From contig JBHJOF010000282.1 in NCBI GenBank assembly GCA_050330055.1, forward strand, positions 10,920-74,919: a stretch of DNA of 64,000 nucleotides, given 5' to 3'. Position 1 is the first letter of the stretch, and every line of letters begins with the position of its first letter. This document shows, piece by piece, positions 1-15,682 of the stretch. The stretch comes from JBHJOF01 sp050330055. Its GTDB lineage: Bacteria; Pseudomonadota; Alphaproteobacteria; Kiloniellales; JAKSDN01. The notes below the pieces were generated by a model. The model did not search any database. It was given only the letters and a program-made list of their open reading frames with translations, and was not told the DNA's origin. The translations under genes and the position numbers were made by a program.

Positions 1-1
1 G

Positions 2-163
2 TGCAGCTTCGCCCGCAACGACGGTCAGGAGGTGACCTGCCAGCGACTCCGCATTCTGTGGGCCGGCCCCTACGTGCCGAAGAGGAGCGCGGGCGCGCCC
101 GTCGCTGCTCCGGCGACCGCTCATGCGTCGCCTCAGGCCAGTCTCTTCGAAGCCGCCGCCTGA
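2..163 (+). CDS. C-terminal end of an unrecognised protein (cut by window edge)
   Basis: An open frame enters from the left edge and stops with TGA at 161-163. The 53 visible residues (starting CSFARNDGQEV and ending LFEAAA) read like a real C-terminus: a compact N-terminal part with W, G and P residues, then an Ala/Pro-rich tail, with GC-rich third positions. No family is recognised and the 5' part lies outside the window. The alternative frame beginning at base 1 gives an Arg-rich low-complexity product and is less convincing. Confidence 0.4.
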   Translation, partial: CSFARNDGQEVTCQRLRILWAGPYVPKRSAGAPVAAPATAHASPQASLFEAAA

Positions 164-1209
164 TAGACATTCCTCGCCAAGCCTGTCTACCCCGGGGCCG
201 GGCGCTGTGCCAACGTCCCGCCCCGGCACGGGCTCACAAGGATACTTCGAAACGTAGGGTCTGATGGTGGCGCCCAAGATCCGATCCCGGCGGCGATCAA
301 ATTTCGATACTCGGCAGGGTCAACTCTCGGTGGTTTCCTGTCCCCGCAACCAAAATCAAGCCGCCAATCCAACGGGTTGGCGGCGGTCTGATTCCGCGCT
401 CCAGCGCCGTCCAGCGGCCTCAGGTAACACATAGGTAACAGCTGAAATCCAACTTGGGCGTGCCCGGATCACTGCACAGCCATTGACAGCTGCGAACGGC
501 CTTCGATTCGAGATGCCATGTATCGATCCGCTGCAATGAAACCGCGCGGCCCATACAGCGGGGTGGCAGAAGCGATACTCAATACCGAGCCAGCATGTGA
601 GATCTCCTCATCTAGGCAGCTCCGTTCGGCGCGCCATCCAGGCAGTTGCTATCTTGCTGGTCATGGCCAACCTATGCTCGCGGCAGTAGGCTTTTGAGAT
701 CGCATCGATTCTTTGTGCTTGCCCATGATGGACTGAGTGGAAAGACTTTGAAGATCAGAGCATTAATAGGCGGTGTGTGCGGAGTGTGTGCAGTCAGAAT
801 GAGATTTGCTTCGTCGGCGAGTGTCCAGCTCGTCAGTCAAGAGGCGGTTGGAGTCTGTTTGCCTAACTCCGGCAGGCTTAGGCATCCGTGCTCATAACCT
901 GAAGGGTCGCAGGTTCGACTTCCGCCTCCGCAGCCACATTTACCGAACAGACCGCGTCCTCCGAGAGAGGCGTGATCCCATTTGCCGGCCGCGCCGAGAG
1001 CCGCGTCGGCCATGTGCGCGATCTCGCCGATGAACTCGATCGCGAAGCCGCCCGCGCAAGCGCATGACGATGCGCCCGATGAAGCCGCGCAGGATCGCGA
1101 AGGCCTCCTCGGCTCGACCACCAATTGACTGGGAACCGCGTTTCCACGGCCCAATCTGCTCCGGCAACTCGAGCAGCCGAGTCATGGTCCGTCCAAGTCA
1201 TGAGCGGTC
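164..1209. other. Gene-poor stretch with hairpin and decayed sequence
   Basis: No convincing gene is visible in about 1 kb. At 360-384 there is an 8-bp perfect inverted repeat (GCCGCCAA / TTGGCGGC) around a 9-base loop, which could be a transcription terminator for either strand, although no clear T-run follows. A tRNA-like fragment lies at 888-936. Between 940 and 1200 short protein-like runs appear in different leftward frames (for example FAIEFIGEIAHMADAALG near 1015-1070), as expected for a decayed gene, but no family is recognised. Confidence 0.5.
888..936 (+). pseudogene. Degenerate 3' half of an initiator tRNA (fMet, CAU)
   Basis: The stretch GTGCTCATAACCTGAAGGG followed by a T-arm-like GCAGGTTCGA and ending CCGCAGCCA matches the anticodon loop (CTCATAA), T-loop and encoded CCA end of bacterial initiator tRNA. 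The anticodon and T stems contain mismatches and an extra G, and the 5' half upstream does not fold into a proper acceptor or D arm. It is therefore read as a tRNA remnant, not a working gene. Such 3' fragments are typical scars of elements that integrate into tRNA genes. Confidence 0.55.
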
Positions 1210-3624
1210 TTAGAACGCAGGCTCTACGTTCCAAATGTCGCGCGCGTAACTGCGAATCGTGCGGTCGGACGAGAACCAGCCCATGTGGGCGGTGTTCAGC
1301 ACGGCGCTGCGGGTCCAGACGCTATGGTCGAGCCAGGCGCCTTCGACCCGGCGCTGTGCGTCCCAATAGGTTCCGAAGTCCCGCACTACCATGAACCAGT
1401 CGTTCTTGCGCAGGTCGTCGACCAGGCCGGTATAGCGGCGCGGGTCATCCGGCGAGAAGGTGCCGCCGGCGATTTGCTCGAGTATCTCGGCAAGGCGCGG
1501 GTCATCGGCGATACAACTTGCAGGGCCGTTGCCGTCTTCTCGCTGGACAGCGACCTGCTCGGCGGTCAGCCCAAAGATGAAGATGTTGTCGGCGCAGACA
1601 GCATCGGCAATCTCAATGTTGGCGCCATCAAGCGTGCCTATGGTGAGGGCGCCATTTATCGCCAGCTTCATATTGCTGGTGCCAGACGCCTCCATGCCGG
1701 CGGTGGATATCTGCTCGGAAAGATCGGCGGCCGGAATCAGGCACTCGGCCATGGAGACGTTGTAGTTCGGTGGATAGACCACCTGAAGGCGTCCGGCCAT
1801 CAGTGGGTCGGCATTGATTGTCGCGCCGATGTCATTGATGAGCTTGATGATCAGCTTGGCCGTGACGTAGCCCGGCGCTGCCTTGCCGCCGAATATCTTC
1901 ACCCGCGGCGTCCAGTCTGCCTCGGGGTGGCGACGGATCTCATTCCACAGCGCGGCGGCATGGAGGATATTCAGCAGCTGACGCTTATACTCGTGGATGC
2001 GCTTGATCTGGACGTCGAAAAGCGCGTCGGGATCAATCAACATGCTCAGAGTGCGGCTTAAGTAATCGACAAGGCGCAGCTTGTTGTCGCGTTTGGCTGC
2101 TGCAAATCGCCCGCGGAAGCTGGCGTCGTCAGCCAGAGGCACCAGGTTTTGCAACTGCTCCAGGTCAATCACCCAGCCCTCGCCGATCGCCTCCTGCAGG
2201 AGGCCGCGCAATGCAGGATTGCAGTTGTAGAGCCAGCGTCGCGGCGTCACGCCGTTGGTCTGGTTGACGATGCGCTCCGGATGCAGCGCATGGAGCTCCT
2301 TGAACACCGTCTGCTTCATCAGGCTGGTGTGCAGTTCCGAGACGCCATTGACCCGCCGCGCGCCGATGAAGGCAAGGTCGCCCATGCGCACCTCGTTGCC
2401 GTCGACCACTTTCATGCTTGCCGGGCGCCTCACCGTCTTGGCGTGGTGGGCGTCTATCTGCTCGATAAGCTGCAGATGCCGCGGCAGCACGCGGCCCATG
2501 AGGTCGACTGACCAGCGCTCAAGGGCTTCCGGCAGCAGCGTGTGATTGGTGTAGTGCAGGCAGTTGCGAGCGATCTCGAAGGCTTCGGTAAAGGATTGGC
2601 CGTGCATGTCGACTAGCAAACGGATCAGCTCCGGGAAGGCGATGGCCGGATGGGTGTCGTTCAGCTGGATCGCAATAGTCTGCGGCAGCCTGGTGACGTC
2701 ATCGTGTTGCATCAGGTAGCGGCGCAGGATATCGGCGAGGGAGGCGGCGGTGAAAAAGTACTCCTGCTTCAGGCGCAGCTCCTTGCCCCGCTCCGTGGTA
2801 TCGTCGGGATAGAGCACGCGGCTGATCGTCTCTGCCAGCACCGAAGGTGCGGCCGCGGCCATGTAGTCGCCCATATTGAAGGGCGCTAGGTCGAATTCAC
2901 GCTCTGCTTTGGCGGACCACAGACGCAGGGTGTTGGCCCAGCGGCCGCGCCAGCCCGGGACGGGCGTGTCGTAGCCGACAGCAAGGACGGTTTCGGCGGG
3001 GCACCAGCGGACGGCGCCGTTCTCCCTGCGTGTTTCGCCGCCAAAGCTGATGCGGTAGCGGGTCTCCGGGCGCTCGAACTCCCAGGGGTGCGCCTGGCTC
3101 AGCCAATCCTCGGCCTCCTCTGTCTGCCAACCTCGCTCAAAGGACTGGCGGAAAAGGCCGTGGTTGTATCGGATGCCGTAGCCATAGGCGGCGAGCCCGA
3201 CGGTCGACATCGAATCGAGGAAGCAGGCAGCGAGGCGCCCAAGGCCGCCGTTGCCGAGGGCCGCATCGGGCTCGTCGTTCAGCAGGGCGGCGTAATCGAC
3301 GTCGAACTCGGCGACTACGGAACGTACCGTCTCATCGAGCCCGAGATTGGCGATGGCATCCTCCAGTAGGCGCCCGATGAGAAACTCCATGGAGAGGTAA
3401 CACACGCGCTTGTAATCGGCGGCCCGGATACGGGCCGTCGTCTCGAACCAGGGGGCGATCACCAGATCGCGGACGGCGCGCGACACCGCGAAACGCCAGT
3501 CCGTCAGCGTGGCGGCCGCGGGACTCTTTCCGGTAGTGTAGCGCAGGTGATACTTGATCGACCGGCGCAGATCTGCGGCATCGGGCTGACTGTCAGGAAG
3601 AAGGACAAGTGGCTCGTTCGGCAT
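1210..3624 (-). CDS. glgP: Glycogen phosphorylase
   Basis: GlgP (804 aa, the usual bacterial length) releases glucose-1-phosphate from alpha-1,4-glucan ends using inorganic phosphate and pyridoxal phosphate; it acts in the cytosol. The N-terminal block DYKRVCYLSMEFLIGR and the glycine-rich DEPDAALGNGGLGRLA are characteristic of family GT35. Near residue 645 the PLP-site signature EASGTSNMKLAINGALT contains the cofactor-binding Lys. The gene is transcribed away from glgA across a 391-base spacer, so breakdown and synthesis are under separate promoters. Start is ATG at 3624 (MPNEPLVLL). Intact with no missing motifs. Confidence 0.96.
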   Translation of the reverse strand: MPNEPLVLLPDSQPDAADLRRSIKYHLRYTTGKSPAAATLTDWRFAVSRAVRDLVIAPWFETTARIRAADYKRVCYLSMEFLIGRLLEDAIANLGLDETVRSVVAEFDVDYAALLNDEPDAALGNGGLGRLAACFLDSMSTVGLAAYGYGIRYNHGLFRQSFERGWQTEEAEDWLSQAHPWEFERPETRYRISFGGETRRENGAVRWCPAETVLAVGYDTPVPGWRGRWANTLRLWSAKAEREFDLAPFNMGDYMAAAAPSVLAETISRVLYPDDTTERGKELRLKQEYFFTAASLADILRRYLMQHDDVTRLPQTIAIQLNDTHPAIAFPELIRLLVDMHGQSFTEAFEIARNCLHYTNHTLLPEALERWSVDLMGRVLPRHLQLIEQIDAHHAKTVRRPASMKVVDGNEVRMGDLAFIGARRVNGVSELHTSLMKQTVFKELHALHPERIVNQTNGVTPRRWLYNCNPALRGLLQEAIGEGWVIDLEQLQNLVPLADDASFRGRFAAAKRDNKLRLVDYLSRTLSMLIDPDALFDVQIKRIHEYKRQLLNILHAAALWNEIRRHPEADWTPRVKIFGGKAAPGYVTAKLIIKLINDIGATINADPLMAGRLQVVYPPNYNVSMAECLIPAADLSEQISTAGMEASGTSNMKLAINGALTIGTLDGANIEIADAVCADNIFIFGLTAEQVAVQREDGNGPASCIADDPRLAEILEQIAGGTFSPDDPRRYTGLVDDLRKNDWFMVVRDFGTYWDAQRRVEGAWLDHSVWTRSAVLNTAHMGWFSSDRTIRSYARDIWNVEPAF

Positions 3625-4015
3625 GAGACCCCATCCCCCGCTTGCTTGAGCGCAAAGCCATAGGGCGGGCGGGCTCGCTTGGCAAGTCAGGCGACGATGG
3701 CAAGCTTGTGACCCGAAATGCTGCCAGTCCGTTGAGAAGCCGTGAAGCCCTGGGCCGGAAGTCTAAATGGGCGGCAGGGCATCGAAGGTTTGCGGCCGGT
3801 CGTCCCCGGCAGCGCAGTCGAACCGGTGCTGCTGAAGAAGGAACCGACTGGCTGAATTCTCGTTTAACCCAATGAGCAACGAGAACACAGCTTACATCCG
3901 GTCGCAGGGAACCTTGTTATGCATTTGATCTGACAGATCGCTCAAGACACTGCCGCCATGTGTTCTGCGTGACCATCCAGCGCGGTCGGACCTTCGGGCA
4001 TGCAGCCGACGAGGG
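3625..4015. promoter_or_regulatory. Divergent promoter region between glgP and glgA
   Basis: A 391-base spacer separates the divergent starts of glgP and glgA and must carry promoters in both directions. The part near 3860-3960 is the least GC-rich in the neighbourhood (around TTCTCGTTTAACCCAATGAG and CCTTGTTATGCATTTGATCT), the most likely promoter zone. No regulator-binding site can be named from the sequence. Confidence 0.45.
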
Positions 4016-5611
4016 ATGAGCTCGGCTCAAGGGCTTAAAGAAATGCGGCAGATCTCGATGAATGGCAGGACCAGAATCGCCTCGGCAGAAAGATGTCCGC
4101 GGGTCCTTTTCGCATCCCCTGAAATATACCCACTGGCCAAGACAGGCGGGCTTGGTGACGTCAGTGCGGCGCTGCCGGTTACGCTACAGTCTTCTGGCGT
4201 CGATATACAGCTTACCATGCCCGGTTACGGCAGGGCGCTCGATCTGGCCGAGGCAAAGCAACAATCGGTCCCGCTCGGAGAGATCGCAGGCATTGCCGGC
4301 GTGGCGCTTGTCTCAGCGCGCATGCCGGATACCGGCCTGCCGGTCTGGCTGGTCGACTGCCCAGCGCTCTATCGCCGGCCTGGTGGCCCCTACACCGACG
4401 ACAAGGGGCAAGTTTGGCCAGACAACTCCATTCGCTTTGCCGTGTTTTGCCATGCCGTGGCGAGGTTGGCAGTCGGCTTGGCTGGGCTCTCCTGGCGCCC
4501 CGATGTGGTGCATCTGCACGATTGGCATCTCGGCCTCGTGCCGGCAATTCTGGTTTCACAAGACGCTCCACATCACCCGCGCACGATCTTTACTATCCAT
4601 AACCTGGCATTCCAAGGACTGTTCCCGGCCGGGGACTTCCCCCATTTGGGACTTCCGCAAGAGTTCTTTGCCAGCGATCGCATCGAGTTCTATGGCCAAG
4701 TATCCTTTCTCAAGGCGGGGATCCGCTTTGCCGACCGCCTGACGACCGTAAGCCCCAGCTATGCGCGCGAAATCCTCACACCCGAATACGGCTGCGGCCT
4801 TGACGGGCTGTTGCGTGGCCGGGCGGAGGACCTGGTCGGCATCCTGAACGGCATCGACTATGAGGCCTGGTCTCCCGAGGACGCCACGCGCGTTCCCTTT
4901 CCTTACAGTTCTCGGGATTTGGGGGGTAAGCGCCGGTGCAAGAGGGCATTGCAGGGCGAAATCGGGCTTGCCACAGAGCCTTCGTCTCCTCTGATCGCCT
5001 TCCTCAGCCGGCTCACCGAGCAGAAAATGGCCGATCTCCTGCCGCAGGTCATGCCCACCATAGCCGCTCAGGGAGCGCAGTTCGTTGTCTGTGGTGAGGG
5101 TGAGCGCGCCATCGAGCAACTGTTGAGCGGGCTGGCGCTCCAGTATCCCGGACGGATGGCGATTCGGATTGGCTACAATGAAGCGCTGGCAAGACGCATC
5201 CTGGCTGGCGCCGATCTGCTTGCAGCGCCGGCACGTTTCGAGCCATGCGGCCTCATCCAGATGTATGCCATGCGCTATGGCACGCTGCCGATTGTGCGGC
5301 GTACCGGTGGCCACTGTGAAACGGTCGTGGGCGACGACAGTCGACGTGGGCGGTCCGGGCCGACGGGCTTCGTTTTCAATGAACCAACAGCTCAAGATTT
5401 GAACAACGCTATCGAGCGCGCCTGTCGTCTATACAGGCAAGCAAGCGCCTGGCGGAAGATGCAGGTTCGCGCAATGCGGCAGGATTTCAGCTGGCGGCGG
5501 TCCGCCGAGCGTTACTTGGCGCTCTATAGGGAAACTGTACAGGACAACGAGGAAGCAATCGCTCACGGAAGCCTAGGCGCCGTGGACTATCGGCTGCGCC
5601 CCGCGGTCTAA
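4016..5611 (+). CDS. glgA: Glycogen synthase (ADP-glucose type, GT5)
   Basis: GlgA transfers glucose from ADP-glucose to the growing alpha-1,4-glucan. The N-terminus shows the donor-binding KTGGLGDV motif (about residue 43) and the C-terminal half shows FEPCGLIQMYAMRYG and RRTGGHCETV, typical of GT5 glycogen synthases; 531 aa is slightly longer than the usual ~480. The start is uncertain: ATG 4016 has GAGGG directly against it, while ATG 4043 (AAGG upstream) and ATG 4058 are alternatives that remove a non-conserved leader. It heads the rightward run. The enzyme that makes ADP-glucose (glgC) is not in the window. Confidence 0.93.
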   Translation: MSSAQGLKEMRQISMNGRTRIASAERCPRVLFASPEIYPLAKTGGLGDVSAALPVTLQSSGVDIQLTMPGYGRALDLAEAKQQSVPLGEIAGIAGVALVSARMPDTGLPVWLVDCPALYRRPGGPYTDDKGQVWPDNSIRFAVFCHAVARLAVGLAGLSWRPDVVHLHDWHLGLVPAILVSQDAPHHPRTIFTIHNLAFQGLFPAGDFPHLGLPQEFFASDRIEFYGQVSFLKAGIRFADRLTTVSPSYAREILTPEYGCGLDGLLRGRAEDLVGILNGIDYEAWSPEDATRVPFPYSSRDLGGKRRCKRALQGEIGLATEPSSPLIAFLSRLTEQKMADLLPQVMPTIAAQGAQFVVCGEGERAIEQLLSGLALQYPGRMAIRIGYNEALARRILAGADLLAAPARFEPCGLIQMYAMRYGTLPIVRRTGGHCETVVGDDSRRGRSGPTGFVFNEPTAQDLNNAIERACRLYRQASAWRKMQVRAMRQDFSWRRSAERYLALYRETVQDNEEAIAHGSLGAVDYRLRPAV

Positions 5612-5655
5612 TGCGCCATACGCGCCGAACAATAGAACTCCTAGAGGAGGTGCCA

Positions 5656-5886
5656 ATGGAAAGTCCCCCGCATAGTGAGATCGAACGGCGAGCCTATGCC
5701 ATATGGGAAGCAGAGGGGCGGCCGGTCGGACGCGCACTCGAGCACTGGTTTCGGGCTGAGCACGAGCTGCAACAGAAACAGAAGTCGAAAGCGACATCGG
5801 CGCGCGGCAAAGCCACGAAGGCGCCCACTGCGCGGAAGCGCTCGTCCGGCGCGAGGGCCAAGGTCGGCAGTCAAGGCGAAGGCTGA
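5656..5886 (+). CDS. DUF2934 small basic protein
   Basis: A 76-aa protein between glgA and glgE. Residues about 8-35 (EIERRAYAIWEAEGRPVGR, then EHWFRAEHEL) match the DUF2934 pattern; the remainder is a Lys/Ala/Arg-rich tail (KATSARGKATKAPTARKR). An upstream in-frame ATG at 5611 overlaps the glgA stop, but ATG 5656 has a strong AGAGGAGG ribosome site six bases upstream and starts just before the conserved domain, so it is preferred. No function is established for the family. Placement inside the glycogen operon suggests a role linked to glucan metabolism or DNA/RNA binding by the tail, but that is inference. Confidence 0.8.
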   Translation: MESPPHSEIERRAYAIWEAEGRPVGRALEHWFRAEHELQQKQKSKATSARGKATKAPTARKRSSGARAKVGSQGEG

Positions 5887-5977
5887 CTTTAAGCATGCAG
5901 GATGGCGGCCCGTTTAGCGTCGGCGATCCGACTGTTGACAGTGACGGATCGAAGAACAACTATTGTTAAGGCGAAAA

Positions 5978-8046
5978 ATGGCTCGGACAGCAGCGAAAAC
6001 CACGACCAAGACTGTCGCCAAATCTCGCCGAGACAGACGCAATGATGTTGCCGCGGGCAGGCCAGCTGATCGGCACCTGAAGGAGTTGGCTGCTTCGCGC
6101 TTGGTCATCGAGGCTGTCTCGCCGGAGATCAATGGCGGGCGCTTCCCTGCCAAGGCCACATTTGGCGAGCGCTTGACGGTCGAGGCCGATATTTTGTGTG
6201 ACGGCCACGACGTTATTGACGCTGCGGTACTGTACCGGCCGGCGGGCGCGACTGGCTGGTCCGAGGCACCCATGCGGTTCTATGACAACGACCGATGGCG
6301 TGGTCATTACCTGATCGAGCGGCGGGTGCCGTACGAATTCACCATCATCGCCTGGCGTGACCTCTTCGCCAGCTGGTGTGCGGAGATGAAAAAGAAGACC
6401 GCCGCCGGTCAGCGGGTGAGCAGCGAGCTCACCGAAAGCCGCCGCCTGATCGAGCAGGCGATCGACGGCGAGCGCGCCAAGAAGGCCGCCCATCGGCGTG
6501 CGTTGCTGGAGCTGCTGAAGGCCTTCGACGATGCCGAAGATGATGGCGCTCGTCTCGGCCTCCTGCTTGCCCCCGATGTTGCCGAATTGTTTCGCTCGGC
6601 CGGGCCGCGGACCAACCTGACGCGCTATGACAAGACGCTTCATGTCTGGGTCGACCGGCCAAGGGCGGCCTTTAGCGCCTGGTACGAACTGATGCCGCGC
6701 TCTCAATCCGGTGATCCAAAGCGCCACGGTACCTTCGACGACGTGATCGCCCGCCTGCCTTATGTCCGCGACCTGGGGTTCGACGTGCTCTACCTGCCGC
6801 CGATCCACCCGATCGGCCGGGTCAACCGCAAGGGGCGGAACAACAGCCTGACGGCGGGGCCGGACGACCCGGGCAGCCCCTATGCGATCGGCTCCGCCGA
6901 AGGCGGGCACGACGCCCTTCATCCCGACCTGGGCAGCTTCGATGATTTTGCCCGGTTGGTCGATGCCGCTGCTGCGGAGGGGATCGAGATCGCGCTTGAT
7001 TTCGCCATCCAATGCGCGCCAGACCATCCCTGGATCAAGGAGCATCCGGAATGGTTCGACTGGCGGCCCGACGGCACGATCAAGTACGCGGAGAATCCGC
7101 CCAAAAAGTACGAGGACATCGTCAACGTCCATTTCTACCGCGGCGCCCTGCCGTCAATATGGTTCGCCCTGCGCGACGTAGTGCTGTTCTGGGCGCAGAA
7201 GGGCGTGCGGATCTTCCGCGTCGACAACCCGCACACCAAGCCGCTGCCGTTCTGGGAGTGGATGATCGGCGAGGTGCAGACGCAGTACCCGGATGTAATC
7301 TTTCTCTCCGAGGCCTTCACCCGGCCCAAGATGATGAGGCGGCTGGCCAAGGTCGGCTTCACGCAGTCCTACAGCTATTTCACCTGGCGCAACACGAAGC
7401 AGGAGCTGACCGACTACCTCACCGAGCTGACGCAGAGTGAATGCCGCCACTATTTCCGGCCCAACTTCTTCGTCAACACGCCGGACATCAATCCCTACTA
7501 CCTGCAGACCAGCGGCCGGCCAGGATTCCAGGTCCGCCTGGTGCTGGCCGCGACGCTTGCCGGCAACTATGGCATCTACAACGGCTTCGAGCTGTGCGAG
7601 GCCGACGCGATCGCCGGCAAAGAGGAATACCTGAACTCCGAGAAGTACGAGATCCGGGCCTGGGACTGGGACCGCCCGGGTAACATCCGCGAAGACATTG
7701 CTCTGGTGAACCGCCTGCGGCGCGAGCATCCGGCGCTCCAGGACTTCACCAATCTCGCCTTCTACAATGCCTGGGACGATAACATTCTCTACTACGGCCG
7801 GCGAACGCCCGATCTGGCGAGCTTCGTGCTGGTCGCCGTCAACCTCGATCCACACGCCGCGCATGGCGCCGACCTCGAGGTGCCGCTGTGGGAGTTCGGC
7901 CTGCCGGACGAGGCCTCGATCGCGGTCGAGGACTTGGTCACCGGCGAACGCTTCACCTGGGACGGTAAGGTGCAGCATGTCCATCTCGACCCCGCCGTGC
8001 GGCCATATGCGATGTGGCGCCTGATCGGCGAAGACGGAGCGCCGTG

Positions 8047-8047
<1 letters not shown>
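5978..8047 (+). CDS. glgE: Alpha-1,4-glucan:maltose-1-phosphate maltosyltransferase
   Basis: GlgE (GH13_3) extends alpha-1,4-glucans by transferring maltosyl units from maltose-1-phosphate. The N-terminal domain (VIEAVSPEINGGRFPAKATF, about residues 30-50) is the DUF3416 region of GlgE. The nucleophile is Asp416 in FRVDNPHTKPLPFWEW and the acid/base Glu445 is in FLSEAFTRP, both GlgE-specific signatures. The start is set at ATG 5978 (MARTAAKTT, AAGG upstream) instead of the TTG at 5963. The Lys/Arg-rich first 30 residues are not conserved. The stop overlaps the start of the next gene, treS-mak, which supplies its substrate. Confidence 0.95.
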
Positions 8048-11361
<3,314 letters not shown>

Positions 11362-11363
11362 GG

Positions 11364-13586
11364 ATGGCTTCACGCGCGACAGCTTCGGCGAACGCCCAGA
11401 TGCCCGACCCGGCGGAAATCGAGGCGCTGGTCACGGGAGCGCATGGCGATCCCTTCAGCATTCTCGGCATGCATGGCGGCGACGACGAACCGCTCACGGT
11501 TTGCACCTTCGCGCCACAGGCGCGCAACGTCGAGGTCACGGACCGCAAGACCGGGCGCCGGGTCTCAGAGCTGACACGCCTGCACGATGCCGGCTTCTTT
11601 GGCGGCACGATTCCGCGACGCAAGAAGCAATTCTCCTATCGTCTCCGTCTCGTGAATGGAGGCGATGCCAGGGAGATCGAAGACCCCTATCGCTTTCCGC
11701 CGATCCTGGGCGAGCTCGACCTGCACCTCATGGGCGAAGGCACACACCGTCGCCTCTATACCCGCCTCGGCGCGCATCCGACGACGCTCGACGGCGTCGC
11801 CGGCGTCTCCTTCGTCGTCTGGGCCCCCAACGCCGCGCGGGTCAGCGTCGTGGGCGACTTCAACGACTGGGACGGCCGCTGCCACCCCATGCGCAAGCGC
11901 CATGAGGGCGGACTCTGGGAGCTCTTCATCCCCGGCCTCGAGCGGGGCGCGCTCTACAAGTACGAAATCATAGGCGCGGCGGGTCAGCTGCTGCCTCTGA
12001 AGGCCGATCCGTTCGCCTTCGAGCAGGAAGCACCGCCTTCGACGGCATCGAAGGTGCACGGCTTGCTAGAGCATCCCTGGGGCGATGCCGACTGGCTCGC
12101 TCAGCGCAGCGAGGCCATCGACACCTCAGCGCCGATCTCGATCTATGAAGTCCATGCCGGCTCGTGGCGGCGCGGCCAAGATGGCACACCGCTCGACTAC
12201 GATGGGCTTGCCGAGGCGCTGGTCGCACATGCCCAGGATCTCGGGTTCACGCATATCGAGCTCATGCCGATTTCCGAGCATCCCTTCACGGGCTCCTGGG
12301 GCTATCAGCCGATCGGGCTCTTCGCGCCGACCAGCCGCTTCGGCTCGCCCGAGGGCTTCGCGCGCTTCGTCGATCGCTGCCACCAGGCGGGCATCGGCGT
12401 GATCGTCGACTGGGTGCCGGCGCACTTTCCCTCAGACGAGCATGGTCTCGCGCGCTTCGACGGGACCGCGCTCTACGAGCACGAGGACCCGCGGCTCGGT
12501 TTCCACAAGGACTGGGACACCCTGATCTACAACTTCGGCCGGCGCGAGGTGGCCAACTTCCTGCGCGCCAACGCCCTCTTCTGGCTCTCGCATTTCCATG
12601 TCGACGCCTTGCGCGTGGACGCCGTCGCCTCGATGCTCTACCTGGACTACAGCCGCCAGCCCGGCGAGTGGGTGCCCAACGTGCACGGCGGCAACGAGAA
12701 CCTCGACGCCATCACCTTCCTGCGCGATACCAATTCAGTGATCCCAGCCGAGGTTCCCGGCACGCTCTGCATCGCCGAGGAATCCACGGCTTGGCCCAAC
12801 GTCAGTCGCCCGGTGGAGCAGAACGGGCTCGGCTTCGGCTACAAGTGGAACATGGGTTGGATGCACGACACGTTGGAGTTCATGCGCAAGGACCCTGTGC
12901 ACCGCCGCTATCATCACAACCAGATGACCTTCGGTCTGCACTATGCCTTCAGCGAGAACTTCGTGCTGCCACTCAGCCACGACGAGGTGGTCTATGGAAA
13001 GGGCTCGTTGATCGGCAAGATGCCGGGCGATCAATGGCAGCGCTTCGCCAATCTGCGTGCCTACTATGCCTTCATGTGGACCCATCCGGGCAAGAAGCTG
13101 CTTTTCATGGGCGGTGAGTTTGCCCAGGAGCGTGAATGGAACCACGACGAAACACTGGACTGGCACCTGACCGATGATCCCAGGCATCACGGGGTGATGC
13201 ACCTCATCCGCGATCTGAACCGGATCTATCGTGAGCTGCCGGCGCTGCACGAGCTGGACTGTGATCCGGAAGGATTCCAGTGGATCGACGCGGGCAACGT
13301 CGAGGAGAGCGTGCTCGTCTACCTGCGCAAGGGCCGCAAGGGTGCAGCGCCTGTGCTGGTCGCGCTCAATTTCACGCCGGTGGTGCGCAAGCACTACCGC
13401 ATCGGGGTGCCGTGGGGCGGCTACTGGCGCGAGGTCCTGAACACGGATGCCGCCTACTACGGCGGCTCGAACGTCGGCAATGGCGGCGGCGTCGAGGCCG
13501 ATCCGGAGCCGTGGCATGGTCAGGAAAGCTCGGTCGAATTGACGCTGCCGCCGCTCGCGGCGCTCGTCCTTGCGCCGCTAGGCTAG
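11364..13586 (+). CDS. glgB: 1,4-alpha-glucan branching enzyme
   Basis: GlgB introduces alpha-1,6 branches into linear glucan. The 740-aa protein has the bacterial GlgB plan: N1 domain ([11 protein letters not shown]), CBM48 domain ([20 protein letters not shown], about residue 150) and GH13_9 barrel with nucleophile Asp419 ([12 protein letters not shown]), acid/base Glu472 ([10 protein letters not shown]) and [12 protein letters not shown]. Only two bases separate it from treS-mak, with ATG preceded by GAGG overlapping the upstream stop. All catalytic motifs are intact. Confidence 0.97.
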   Translation: MASRATASANAQMPDPAEIEALVTGAHGDPFSILGMHGGDDEPLTVCTFAPQARNVEVTDRKTGRRVSELTRLHDAGFFGGTIPRRKKQFSYRLRLVNGGDAREIEDPYRFPPILGELDLHLMGEGTHRRLYTRLGAHPTTLDGVAGVSFVVWAPNAARVSVVGDFNDWDGRCHPMRKRHEGGLWELFIPGLERGALYKYEIIGAAGQLLPLKADPFAFEQEAPPSTASKVHGLLEHPWGDADWLAQRSEAIDTSAPISIYEVHAGSWRRGQDGTPLDYDGLAEALVAHAQDLGFTHIELMPISEHPFTGSWGYQPIGLFAPTSRFGSPEGFARFVDRCHQAGIGVIVDWVPAHFPSDEHGLARFDGTALYEHEDPRLGFHKDWDTLIYNFGRREVANFLRANALFWLSHFHVDALRVDAVASMLYLDYSRQPGEWVPNVHGGNENLDAITFLRDTNSVIPAEVPGTLCIAEESTAWPNVSRPVEQNGLGFGYKWNMGWMHDTLEFMRKDPVHRRYHHNQMTFGLHYAFSENFVLPLSHDEVVYGKGSLIGKMPGDQWQRFANLRAYYAFMWTHPGKKLLFMGGEFAQEREWNHDETLDWHLTDDPRHHGVMHLIRDLNRIYRELPALHELDCDPEGFQWIDAGNVEESVLVYLRKGRKGAAPVLVALNFTPVVRKHYRIGVPWGGYWREVLNTDAAYYGGSNVGNGGGVEADPEPWHGQESSVELTLPPLAALVLAPLG

Positions 13587-13597
13587 GAGCCGCGTCT

Positions 13598-15678
<2,081 letters not shown>

Positions 15679-15682
<4 letters not shown>

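Noticed and set aside
940..1200. A leftward protein fragment (FAIEFIGEIAHMADAALG)
   Set aside because: Protein-like runs are spread over different frames with no family match, so it is noted only as possible decayed sequence.
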